NCBI GenBank assembly: GCA_009761415.1
Contig: QUOL01000014.1
Coordinates: 930,001 to 994,000, forward strand
Reading direction: 5' to 3'
Length of the DNA: 64,000 nt
Source: Sarcomyxa edulis
Lineage: Eukaryota; Basidiomycota; Agaricomycetes; Agaricales; Mycenaceae
Part shown: in pieces, positions 22,212-32,879 of the stretch
How the letters are laid out: each line of letters begins with the position of its first letter
Position numbering within the stretch: position 1 is the stretch's first letter
Position numbers and translations under genes: made by a program
Notes under the pieces: model-generated
Told to the model about the DNA's origin: nothing
The model's database searches: none
Seen by the model: only the letters and a program-made list of their open reading frames with translations

Positions 22212-23779
22212 TCAATCCTTCTTATTGCTAGGCCCCTGTCCGCCTCCAGCACCAGTGTTAGCAGCAGGAGCAGGTGCAGCACCGATACTAAACATAAAAG
22301 TGCCTACGAAGACCATACACGCGCCAAATCCAAGCTGCGCGTTCCAACCGTTCCCAAACCACCAAACACTGAAACAGAGACTCAGAGCTTTTCGTGTTGT
22401 TAGAATTAGATTGGTGGATACTGATGATACTTGCTGTAACGTGTGAGTCGCGTCAGTGATAAAGGTCTATATGATATAGAGGGGTAAAAACGCAACGCAC
22501 AGAAGATAATCGGTTAACCCCAGATACGCAAACGAGTTGTGAGACGAGATTTCCTGCCAACACAAGATACGCAGAGTACGCCGAAGACGTCAGTGGTGTG
22601 TCAGATAAACTGAGGATGCCTTGTTTGACGTCTTGCACGAGGAACAGGAAGATGGGAAGTGAGAGGCAATGCTAGAAACAAATGAAGGTTGAAATGAGAA
22701 CGAAGGAGTCAGAAGGCAGTTGAATGTGCGTGGACATGCATACCGTATAAAACACGCCCTCCTTCCAACATGGACCGTACTTCTTATAAGTACGTTCTTG
22801 TAATAGACCCATGAACCCTGTGAGAACTACCGAAAGGACTAGCATGCCGACTCCAATTGCGTATCTACGTATGTCTTCTGCAGATTGTAGAGGTGCTGAC
22901 TTGGCGGTCGTTGGACGGGACAGGGTGGCCAAGATCACTCCAACGGATACCAATGTTACTGAAATCTGTCGAAAGATACATTGGCTTGTATCGCGTCTGT
23001 GCGATCGGAGGTTTGTTGAGTACGCACGATCTGTAGCAGGGAATATTTCCTATGGAGGAAGACATAACCGAATAGCATGGACACTGCCAGACCTTCAAAT
23101 TCGGGTTTCGTGAATACACCTAGAGCAGATATGCATGAGACTAGTGATGTCACTCACCACCTGACCGAAACACAATCTGTATTGTCAGTGGTACATTGAA
23201 AGCGAACACCCAGTTATTCAACAAGGATCCGGTGGTTAGTAACAACACTTGGAGTGCCCATTGGGTGAGTGGGACCTGACGAGGCTTTAGTCGAGGTATA
23301 ATCCGTCGTGGTGGGACCCAAAGGAAGGATGGAAGTGATTGAACGGTTATGAATAGCATTTGGGAAAACGTGAGTGCTGAACCTATAGTGTAGTGCGTCT
23401 CAGTATTGATATCTATGCGACGGACTCACAAACTCACCTATCCGAGGGTTCATCTTCAGTAATTGCTCGTATGCCCATACGTTTCTAATGGAGAGCAAAT
23501 GGCGCGTCAGATTGAGTGGAGGCTGATCCGTGCGGGGCTACTCACGAACAACATCCGCCTGATTATTCCTGCGTGCGTGAGCAAAGCAGCCATGTAATAC
23601 CTGGTTATATACTGACCTAGCACCATAGCCAATACTGTGTAATAATCGACCAATACTGATACAGCTTGGGATGGGCGTACACCCGGGTCTACATCTATTC
23701 TTGAGGTGGAAATTGAGGTGATCTTGTCATCTATAGCTATGCTAGAATTATTGGTGATATTTTTTCGTCGTTTTGACAT
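22212..23779 (-). CDS. YEA4: UAA-family nucleotide-sugar transporter, YEA4-like (UDP-GlcNAc)
   Basis: Start ATG 23779, stop TGA 22212-22214, about ten exons. About ten membrane segments are visible. Diagnostic segments are WAYEQLLKMNPRIGSALTFS near the N-terminus, then SLLNNWVFAFNVPLTIQIVF with RSGG, LAVSMLFGYVFLHRKYSLLQ and VTLVSVGVILATLS, and later GFMGLLQERTYKKYGPCWKE, VSSVSTNLILTTRKALSLC and LGFGACMVFVGTFMFS. The order matches UAA transporters such as yeast Yea4p, which moves UDP-GlcNAc into the ER for chitin and glycan synthesis. The C-terminus SNKKD is only roughly like an ER-retrieval KKxx. Substrate is inferred from family. Confidence 0.92.
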
Positions 23780-24123
23780 GCTGGTGGCCTTGGTATGATT
23801 GAAAGGAACGAGGGAAAGTAGCGTCTATCCTTGGATCCATGATACACGCATGATGAGTTGGCTGCCTGCTCAAGCGTGAAATGATGGATGACGTAAGCGT
23901 ATACTGACACGCCAGAATTCGCTTCCTCTCAAGTGCAAGGATACAGTTCAAATTAGTGGCAGTTGTGCATCCGAACATTCCCTGGTTGAATGGAGAGATG
24001 CTTCTGACACTATCTCTGACGAGCGGATACAAGAAAAAAATGTCTTTGATTTGTGCCGGTGAATAGAACGAGCTACTTGAGGAAACTACTGATAATAATA
24101 ATGTCTAATCGACGTGCTCTGTA
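23780..24123. other. Upstream region of the UDP-sugar transporter
   Basis: About 340 bp. It should hold the transporter promoter. No motif or gene stands out. Confidence 0.35.
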
Positions 24124-25440
24124 TCAGAACTCGACGTCGCAGGAGCCATACGCATCCAACCCCGAGTAACGTAACCCTCCACCCTGTAGTCTCTGGAGCC
24201 AGTAACCCTGATGGCGAACGCGAATGGTAGATAGCAGTCCGCGGACTCGAGTGCTTCTCAGACGAGCGATAAGGCCATAGAAACGAGTTTGTATCAATCC
24301 AGGACACCCAAGATAGAAAAAGAACGGGAGTCCGAACGGAATGCAGTAAGAACCAGTGGGTTTACCGACGGAGAGACACCACGTTTCTGAGTAAGTTGCA
24401 TATGGATGAGGCGGCACGTAGCTTGGAAGAACCACGGTTCTGAGACGTCGTATGGCATTGTGTAACAGATCGGAGCGACTGCCTGAAGATCCCATGGGTT
24501 GTTTGGATTAGACCGCGACCTCCTGCGAAAGAACAAATCTCGTAAGGTTCGGCGGGATGATATCTTATTTCGTGTTGAGAGGCGGCCGAGGACCTGCACT
24601 CGAATGAAAGATAGATGAGGTTGCATGCTCGTTGCTTGCATCGAACTTGCATTATTAGGTACCTCAAGTGAAGGTTGGCATCACGCGTCTGCATTCGAGT
24701 CGGGCTAGCAGCAGGCGTGAAAAAATCCACCATGTGCGCAAGAAGGCATTTCGGGGCAGAAATGAAAACGTCGGGAAGATAGAATGACGGAAGGTCTGGA
24801 ACATACCGCCTAGTAATCTCGAGAAGCCTGCGAAGTCTAAACCGTCGACAGGCAACAGGTCCTCAATGGCCGGTAGATATGACATCTTTAGCCCGTCCCT
24901 TGGGTGAGATAGCGAACACGATGCATATGTGCATGTAGAGAGATCGGCTTTCTCCCTTCTGGTGGTCGATAGCGGCGGTGAGTTCGAGAAGAAGTTGACC
25001 TAGTTTCGATGCGCAGGTGTTTTTCCAGGCCCCTACTTCCACGAAGTACTACAAGATAACACCCATTGTCCGACCACGGCATATCGCAACAAAACACTGG
25101 CTGTCTTTTCATTCGACGAAAATTTTTCAGATGACGTGTTTGGGAACCCGGCGTGCGGGAGATAGGGCAGCACCGTGAGTGCACTCGCGATAAGCCAGGT
25201 CTTTACGTTGATTAACGAGTTTTGCAAGTATGGTCTGTAAGCGATCAACAGGGAAGAAGTTTGGGCTATAGAGCCGGGAGCGAGTCTCGAATGGCGTCAA
25301 TCTGAGTAGCAGATGGTCGACGGCCTTTCCGATGATGAAGGGCTCAGACGTGGCAGGGCATTTGGAGTGCAACAGCTTGGACACGTTTGCATCGTCGACG
25401 GGGACCTCGAGCAAAAATAGGGGCCTATAGCTCTAGGCAA
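24124..25440 (-). pseudogene. Probable decayed or lineage-specific coding region, no known family
   Basis: Several minus-strand pieces read like real exons but do not make one intact gene. From 25430 downward: LLEVPVDDANVSKLLHSKC, TSEPFIIGKAVDHLLLRLTP, LQTILAKLVNQRKDLAYREC (to about 25140); then EVGAWKNTCASKLGQLLLEL with DHQKGESRSLYMHICIVFAI (about 25040-24880); then IEDLLPVDGLDFAGFSRLLG (24885-24807); then AVAPICYTMPYDV and GFVLTQ-less downstream frames. No ATG opens the first piece. Stops separate several pieces and only some gaps have proper splice sites. I do not recognise the protein. It may be a pseudogene or a poorly resolved orphan gene. Confidence 0.3.
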
Positions 25441-25804
25441 ATTTTCATGACCGGTAGGCACGCCTGGTCGCATCGTCGGTGGTTACTATGCATGTGTGCT
25501 GGACGCCGTCTCCTTCGACGTTGCCTCGACGTCCTCGGATCTGGTTGAATCTGGATCCACTTGGGTCCACAGGTCGAAAGTTAACGCGCTGGACGGCAAT
25601 GCTAGCGTCGACTTCCGTTCTGTGGTGAAATATCCGGAAAGAGACTTTGGGTGATGCAGCGATCGATCGATATCGATCTGGGCAGAGTCTGGGTCAACGA
25701 AAGCCCCTCTCTCCTCACACATAAAAAGTGACCAACTTCTCCTCTTCCTTTCTTCCACATCTCCTCTACTAAAAAACTCTACCACTACACCCCTATTCTC
25801 TATC
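25441..25804 (+). promoter_or_regulatory. Pyruvate decarboxylase promoter and CT-rich leader
   Basis: A TATA-like ACATAAAAA lies at about 25719-25727, about 80 bp before the ATG at 25805. A pyrimidine-rich block at about 25736-25765 follows. TATA plus CT-rich leader is common in strongly expressed fungal glycolytic genes (general knowledge). No other site was identified. Confidence 0.5.
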
Positions 25805-28133
25805 ATGTCCACACCACAGGCCACACAGGCTCTTCACGATGAGCTCAACCGCCTTCGTCTCGAGCTACAGACCTACAAGGTCCAGGACAACTCTGAGCAG
25901 ATCTACGTTGGAGCTTACCTACTCCAGAGACTCGCTCAATTGGGTGTTACCGTACGTCCTTTCTCTTAACCTGTTTTTTTTTCTATTCGTCGTCGTTGAC
26001 CTTTGTCATCTCTAGCATATGTTCGGTCTACCAGGAGATTTCAATCTCGGTTTCCTCGTAAGTATCGATGGATCTACCACAATTTGGACTCATCACTTAT
26101 ACTACGCGTTAGGACTTGGTCGAAGATCACCCTTCAATTGAATGGGTTGGAAACTGGTGCGTTCTACTTTTCAATAGGGGCCTGAAGAAATTAGGGGCTA
26201 ATAATTTCTCGTTTCCTCCAGCAACGAACTTAACGCCGCCTACGCCGCTGACGGTTATGCCCGTGTCAACCACCACTCTATCGGTGTTCTCCTTACCACG
26301 TATGTCTTCTCACAAATTTTTGTCGACTTCATCCTGATTGTTTCTTCAGTTTCGGAGTGGGAGAGTTGAGCGCCATGAACGGTATCGCTGGAGCTTTCTC
26401 CGAGATGGTACCCATCCTGCACATTGCCGGTGTCCCCAACACCGACCAGCAAGCCGCTAAGCCCATGCTTCACCACACTCTCGGTGATGGACGGTACGTG
26501 TTCTTTTTATATCTTTCCTACCCGAGCCGTCATATCTTATCATCTTATCTCCTCGCGTAGATATGACGCGTACTACAAAGCTTCCGAGCAATTCTCCGTT
26601 GCCCAGGGCAGCATCATGAGCACCAGCAACGCTGCCTCCGAGATCGATCGTCTTCTTTCTGAATGTATCACCAAGGCCCGCCCCGTGTACATGACCCTCC
26701 CCACCAACTTGGTCTACCAGAAGATCTCCTCCGAGCGTCTCAAGACCCCCCTCTCCCGCCTCCCTTCCCCCAACAGCCCCGCCACCGAAGCCTTTGTCAT
26801 TGAGCAGATTGTCGGTCTGGTCGAGAAAGCTAAGGATGACGTCATCATCCTTGTCGATGCTTGTGCCATCCGTCACGATGCCCTCGGAGAGCTCGAGGAG
26901 CTCGTCCAGAAGACTGGTTTCCCCGTCTACTCTGCGCCCATGGGAAAGACCGCCATCAACGAGAACTACGAGCGATTCGGTGGAGTAAGCACTCTCCTTA
27001 GATTCATAGACGAATCAGCTGCTAATTATCTACTACTATTCTTAGATCTACGTTGGATCCATCTCCCAGCCCGAGATTCGTGCCAAGGTTGAGAGCGCCA
27101 AGCTCATCCTTTCCGTCGGTGCCCTCAAGAGTGATTTCAACACCGGTAACTTCACATACAGCATCCCCATCGAGCGTACCATTGAGGTACATATCTTTCG
27201 CTCCTCCTCACATTTCAGCCTCTAACACGTTATTTCTTTTCTTCAGTTCCACTCCGATCACACATTGGTCCAGTACGCCAAGTACCCCGCTCTCGGCATG
27301 AAAGAGCTCCTACCAAAACTCTCCCCTCACCTTGCCCGCTTCCGTCAAACCTCGCTTACGGCCTTCACGCCATTCAGCAGCCCCGTCCCCGTTGAGAAAG
27401 ATGAGGTCATCTCCCAGGCATGGTTCTGGCCAAAGATGGGCGAGTTCTTCGAGCCCAAGGATGTCATCGTCACCGAGACTGGTACCTCCAACTTCGGTAT
27501 CCTCCCTGTCAAACTCCCAGCACAGTCCGTTTTGGTCAACCAGATTCTCTGGGGATCTATTGGATGGTCTGTTGGATCTACTCTCGGTGCCGCACTCGCT
27601 GCTCGTGCCAAGGGATTCAACCGTACGATCTTGTTCGTTGGTGATGGCTCCATGTGAGTAACGCTTCGTCTTGCTTCGCCTGTCATGTTCTTATGTCGTT
27701 TCTTCCAGTCAATTGACCGTCCAGGAGCTGTCTGTCATGGCTCGTCTCGGTGTCAAGCCCATCATCTTCCTGTTGAACAACAGCGGATACACCATTGAGC
27801 GATACCTCCACGGAAAGACCAGGTACGCTATTCCTCACTTCCTTTCCTAGTCTACGTTTCTCATTCTTTCTTTTTTCTTTCAGAAAATACAACGACATCT
27901 CCAACTGGAAGTGGACTTCGTTATTCAGCGTCCTCGGTGATGCCGACCTCACACTCTCGAGGTCGTATACCGTCCACAACAAAACTGAGCTGTCCGCACT
28001 TCTCCTCGACAAGCAATTCTCGTCCGCCGACAAGATCCAGCTCGTTGAGGTTATGATGGACAAGTTCGATGCACCTGCTGCACTCAAGGACCAGGCCGAG
28101 CTCTCGGGCAAGACCAACGCCTACGCCATCTAG
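25805..28133 (+). CDS. PDC1: Pyruvate decarboxylase (thiamine diphosphate-dependent)
   Basis: Start ATG 25805, stop TAG 28131-28133, about twelve exons; some are tiny, such as the one encoding [14 protein letters not shown]. The N-terminal PYR domain has [20 protein letters not shown] with the cofactor-activating Glu, and the twin active-site His in [10 protein letters not shown]. The middle domain ([20 protein letters not shown]) follows. The C-terminal PP domain carries the ThDP/Mg motif [19 protein letters not shown], its GS split by an intron at about 27653-27709, and the closing NNSGYTIE. The protein is about 600 residues, close to yeast Pdc1 but with a longer N-terminus (about 25 residues before [10 protein letters not shown]). 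It converts pyruvate to acetaldehyde in the cytosol. Phenylpyruvate or indolepyruvate decarboxylase is a less likely alternative. Confidence 0.96.
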
Positions 28134-28664
28134 ATTGTTCCGGGGAGAAGAAGATTTTTCAATTGCATAATGTAAACATCGAACTGTATACTTTTTTTTT
28201 ACTTACCTAGTTTTCTGTAATTATTCGACATCTGTACATTCGCGAAAATAGACACGTCGAGTTTCCACTCTCTCTGCTTGCCTGCTTCAGTTGAATGGTC
28301 TATCCTTGTCGAACAAATCGATCTGCCCTCCTCACTATATTGCTTGTCAATTCGCTCTAAGCCTTCGCAACGACGCAGGACGTATGTGGCTGTGCATGGA
28401 TCTTCGCCAAAACCTTCGCCCTCACTGGCATTGTCCTCAAAGGTCTTTTGTCCTGGTCGCGTCGACACCCATGCACGTACGTACATCTGGATTCTAGGTC
28501 TTTTAATTCAGTAATGACGGTGAGCATTGTCTTGTATTATCTACAAATATATCCGTCCTTTTGGTTGCCCATTTTCTCGTCAACCCACCCAGCTGGTCTT
28601 CGAGCGTCGAGTTATCCTTCTCTTTCTCTTTCCGAGTAGGCTGTGCCTACAGTTAACGACTCTC
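28134..28664. other. Intergenic, PDC 3' end to GH71 5' end
   Basis: About 530 bp. A run of nine T (about 28191-28199) lies soon after the PDC stop. No gene is recognised, though frames on both strands are open for 60-90 codons. Confidence 0.35.
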
Positions 28665-30765
28665 ATGCAATTCACACTCCTTATACAGACCCTCTTTGTG
28701 CTTGTCACTTTCACTAATGCCTCCGCTATCCCATATAGACGCGTCCGGTCCTGGTCCAAGGCGGATGTACGCTCATCTGTTCATGATAGACATCGGCGAC
28801 TTTCGCTCTCCTTGAGACAGGCAGACCCTGTCTCTGTGTCCTCGTCCGTATCGCAAACCACATTTATGTCTGCCTTGGCCGTTGCATCTACTTCTACGTC
28901 TATATCCACGTTTACAGTCACGTCCGCATCCCCACCCATAATAACCCTTACCAATGTCTTGCCCTCAGTGTCTTCAACAACCTCTGCTTCCACGTCTAAC
29001 CCCACCCAGTCCTCTTCAAGCGGCACCCCAAAATACGTCGTAGCCCATCATATGGTGGGCAATACATTCCCGTACACAGTACAAGATTGGGCGGACGATA
29101 TCGCCCTCGCTCATGCCTCTGGAATTGATGGCTTTGCATTGAATATGGGGTCAGATGATTGGGAGCCTGCCCGTGTATCTGATGCGTAAGTCCTAGTCGT
29201 GCTTGTTCAGTTGTTCCATCAGTCTCATGGCTATCAGTTATCAAGCTGCTCTTCAGTCCGGTTTGGACTTCAAGTTATTCATGTCTCTTGACATGACGTG
29301 AGTTTTCGTCCCTTTCGTACCGTCCTCTCCGTAAATATTGACTTTGTGATGGTGGGACATACAGGTCACTCCCTTGCGCGTCTAATTCAGACGCACAACA
29401 ACTCCGGTCGTATGTTACAGCTCACGCGTCCCACCCCAACCAATTACTCTACAACTCCCGCGCATTCGTATCCACATTCGCCGGCGAATCGTGCCAATTC
29501 GGACAATCCAGCGTCGCCGAAGGGTGGAAATCGCAATTCACACAACACTCCGAAATCCAATCCACAGCAAACGGCAACGGAATCTTCTTCGTACCTTCAT
29601 TTTTCGTGAATCCAGCCACGTTCAGTCAATTCGACGGTGTGATGGATGGTGATTTTAACTGGAATTCGGGTTGGCCTATACAGGTTACGACGGATTTCGC
29701 TGCTAATCTTCTGACTTCGAACTCTTCGCTTCCGGCTGGTATCACGAATCTGCTGAACGTCGGTGTAAATTCGGTCTCGTTGCCCACCACGCTGAGTACG
29801 GAGCTTGCTTCTGCGTTGAGCCAGTTTATCGGGTCAACGGATTCGGATCAGCAGCATCTGGCTGCGTTGGCGCAGTCTGGTATCGGGGCGAGAGATGGCA
29901 ATGGAACGGATTCGAAGGCGTATATGGCAGCTGTGTCTCCATGGTTCTTCACGCATTATAGTCCGGAGACGTTCAACAAAAACGTGAGTCTTCATGTCTC
30001 GCCGAGATGAAAGGTGACGTCTATAACGGCGTATCATAATGCAGTTCATGTACCTATCGGACCAACACCTCTACTCGAAGCGATGGGAGTCCTTGATCGC
30101 GTCGAGGGACCAGTTCGATATCGTAGAAATTCTCACATGGAATGACTATGGGGAGAGTGACTATGTTGGTCCTATCAAGGGATCTCAACCGAATAGCCAG
30201 GCATGGGTTGACGGCCTAAATCATACTGGTTAGTGGATCAGGATCCATCTGCCTTTCTTCTATACTGACTTACTTTGTTGATCTATAGGATGGCTGGATT
30301 TGACGAAATACTACGCGACCGCGTTTAAAACCGGGTCGTATCCTACCGTCGAAAAAGACGAGATCATTATGTGGGCTCGGCCGCACTTCGCAATGGCTCA
30401 AGCTCCTGATTCTGTCGGCCCTCCGGCGAATTTCCAACTCGTGCGTCCTACCCTCTCCCTCATAACTCGCATCCACTAATCTTTTCTATATTACCTAGTC
30501 AGAGGACACATTATGGGCTGTCGTTATGACCACATCCCCATCCACCGTCACACTCGCCGTATCATCGTCCACCAATCAAACCTTCAGCGTCCCCGCTGGT
30601 CTCACCAAACTCTCCGTTCCATTGACACCTGGGAACACCATGCATGGGACAATAGAAAGAGACGGACAGGTCGTGGTGGATCTACACCCTGATACGTTTT
30701 CGTTCGAGGGTAGTCCCCAGACGTATAACTTCAATGCGTTTGTAGCCAATGCTATTGCGGCGTAA
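28665..30765 (+). CDS. Secreted GH71 alpha-1,3-glucanase (mutanase)
   Basis: Start ATG 28665, stop TAA 30763-30765, about seven exons. The N-terminus (M)QFTLLIQTLFVLVTFTNASA is a signal peptide. A Ser/Thr/Val-rich linker spans about residues 55-120, likely O-mannosylated. The catalytic domain begins PKYVVAHHMVGNTFPYTVQD, then DDIALAHASGIDGFALNMGS, LDFKLFMSLDMT, IFFVPSFFVNP, FDGVMDGDFNWNSGWP, AAVSPWFFTHY, then VEILTWNDYGESDYVGPIKG and the C-terminal beta region. These are GH71 family hallmarks. The family cuts cell-wall alpha-1,3-glucan, for wall remodelling or for feeding on other fungi. The linker lies before the catalytic domain, with no recognised carbohydrate-binding module. The gene is tandem with PDC but unrelated in function. 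Confidence 0.94.
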
Positions 30766-31532
30766 AGTAGAGTGGCATTGACGTGTTTTATCTTGATTTT
30801 ATTGTTGTTTTCTTGATACATTGTAGCGATTGATTCTTCTCTGTAGCTCTAAATAAAATTATAATAATGTACTGTATTTGTATAGCTCCGTACGACAGCT
30901 TTCGTCGTGATCTTCTGACGGGCGAATAGTTGTAGGGAGTGTATATACTTGAGTTGGTGAGCTGTACGCGCGACTCATCGAAGGTGAAGAATGATATACT
31001 TGAGGATGAATAAACGTCAGGCGCGAGAGTGATGAGAAGCGAAAGGATGATCCTTGGTTCATGAGGGAAAAGCCCACATTTTAGGCACGCGACGCGGACG
31101 CGTCAGATCACGTGCTCTCAACTTCTTCGACTCGTCGGACAGACGATGGCGTGAAAACAAAGGTTTAGTGAAAGTGAGTGGGTTAGCACTTGCTTGGATC
31201 GCGTGGAGCTCGGTCTAAGATGAGAATTCAATGCGAAATCATTTGCGACTAAGTACTTAGTCTACTTAGTTGTGATATACGCAGGAGGGGAGTCCCACTT
31301 GACATTACAACTGTATCCCTTAGTTCTGGCGTTGAGATCATTGATTGTATGGAGTTTGGACTGATTGAGATACTGTCGCATACCCTACATCGTAATATTG
31401 AATCAAAATGGCCATCAGTCACAGCTGTCCGCGAAGGGGGCGTTATTTGGATGAGGAAGAGCATGTATTCGTTATGCATATCGTAGTTGTACAATAGAAT
31501 GTTAATGGATCCAGGAAGACATGCAAAGAGCT
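30766..31532. other. Convergent 3' intergenic region
   Basis: About 770 bp between the GH71 3' end and the Cys-motif protein 3' end. An ACGCGT at 31098-31103 sits in a CG-rich patch beside CACGTG-like atcacgtg. No gene was recognised. Confidence 0.35.
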
Positions 31533-32770
31533 CTACATGTCATACGTGAACACTGTCTGAGAGTTCCCTGTGTCCGAGGTTGGCGCCTGAGTCGATTGAG
31601 AAGAATCGGGAGTCGGGTTGTCGCCGTAGAAGTAGTCATACACTCTATTCCCTGAGCTTGTGGGTGGGGAGCTAGGGTTGTCGACGCTATCGTATAAAAA
31701 TTCGTCCACCGAGGGTGTGTTGGAAGACCTTTCTTGGGTGGAAACTGGCGGGGACGAGCTTTGGTGCCTTTGAACACAAGTCGGACAGCCATCGCATAAG
31801 TCATTGAGAGGGAAGAGAGTATCTTGTGTATCAACAGAGCGCCTCACAGGCACAGTTCTGACAAGAGTAGAAATGGTTAAACGAAAAGTTGAATAGGTAG
31901 AAAAGTACGCGACTCACTCGGTCCTTATTTCACCAGTATGGAGGTACACGTGCCACTGGGCGACTTTGCGAATATGTCAGTAGGGTGGCAGTCTCTTGTA
32001 AAGAGGAAATCTACGCACGTAGAAGTTCTTCTTGATAGCAACAGATCATTGGTGAGACGAGGTCTTTCATGACTTGATAATGTTTCGCGAGCTCTCGGTG
32101 GCATCGAGCCCTGCCTGCACCCAGCTTGTCGTAAGTCTGCCAATAGCAGTCGATAGCAGTCTAGACTCATGGAATAAGTAATGATAGAGATTGTACGCAA
32201 AGATCAGACGCACCTTGGTTAAACCATATATCTAGATGAGAACAACAAATGTTCAGTAAATTGACAAGAAGAGAACGATTACACGCGTACAGCACTAACG
32301 AGTGGATGGCTCATCCTGTGTTTGACGCCTCTCCTTTCCACGAAGCCGTCAAAATCAGCCAGAAGCATGATGAAGACATTCGAGTTCGGGTGATATGTCA
32401 GGTTGATAAAACGTTGGCGCAAGAAATCCATGTAGCACATAACATCCTGTTCGATGGCGACATGCACTGCTGCAGACTCTTTCCAAGTGTCAGATAGACG
32501 AGAGAGATTGGTGGAGATGGGAGCGGGCATAATGTTCTGTAGAAAGTCAGAAAATATGGTGTGTGCCACTCGATGTACTCACTTTGGTATGAAAGCAAGG
32601 AGGGTCCTGAAGAGTTTTGTGACATAGTGATTTTTATACCAATTCGCTTGGACGAACCAGTCCGGATGGCTGGTGGCATACATGGATGCCTGGAAGATAT
32701 CTCTCAACGCGTGAACGTCGCTTAGCTGGACGGTGGATAGTGTTGCTGTTAGAGAAGACGCGATTCCGAA
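31533..32770 (-). CDS. Conserved-looking protein of unknown function with a CxxCxxC-type motif
   Basis: Stop TAG 31533-31535. Six or seven exons splice cleanly from about 32770. No ATG is found for the first exon, so the 5' end is open; the first in-frame Met is in MYATSHPDWF (about 32682). Segments in order: SDVHALRDIFQAS, MYATSHPDWFVQANWYKNHY, NLSRLSDTWKESAAVHVAIE, QDVMCYMDFLRQRFINLTYH, FDGFVERRGVKHRMSHPLVS, an 18-nt exon encoding IYGLTK, TAIDCYWQTYDKLGAGRARC, REL...YQVMKDLVSPMICC, AQWHVYLHTGEIRTE and LCDGCPTCVQRHQ. The rest (about 90 residues) is Ser/Pro/Asp-rich. The N-terminal part is helical. LCDGCPTC could bind a metal, but that is a guess. No family is recognised. It is head-to-head with the Mps1 kinase gene. 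Confidence 0.6.
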
Positions 32771-32879
32771 CTAGGCCGCCCAAGAAAGACAAGCCTCGTG
32801 GCCCTGGGACAAAAGTGGTTGAGCTCGTCCCTCTCGCACGAATTTTGACAACTTTTCTCTGATTTACTGGGTTTCTTTC

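Noticed and set aside
25486..25824. Minus-strand frame of 112 codons upstream of PDC
   Set aside because: It overlaps the PDC promoter and start codon, shows no domain, and is probably chance.
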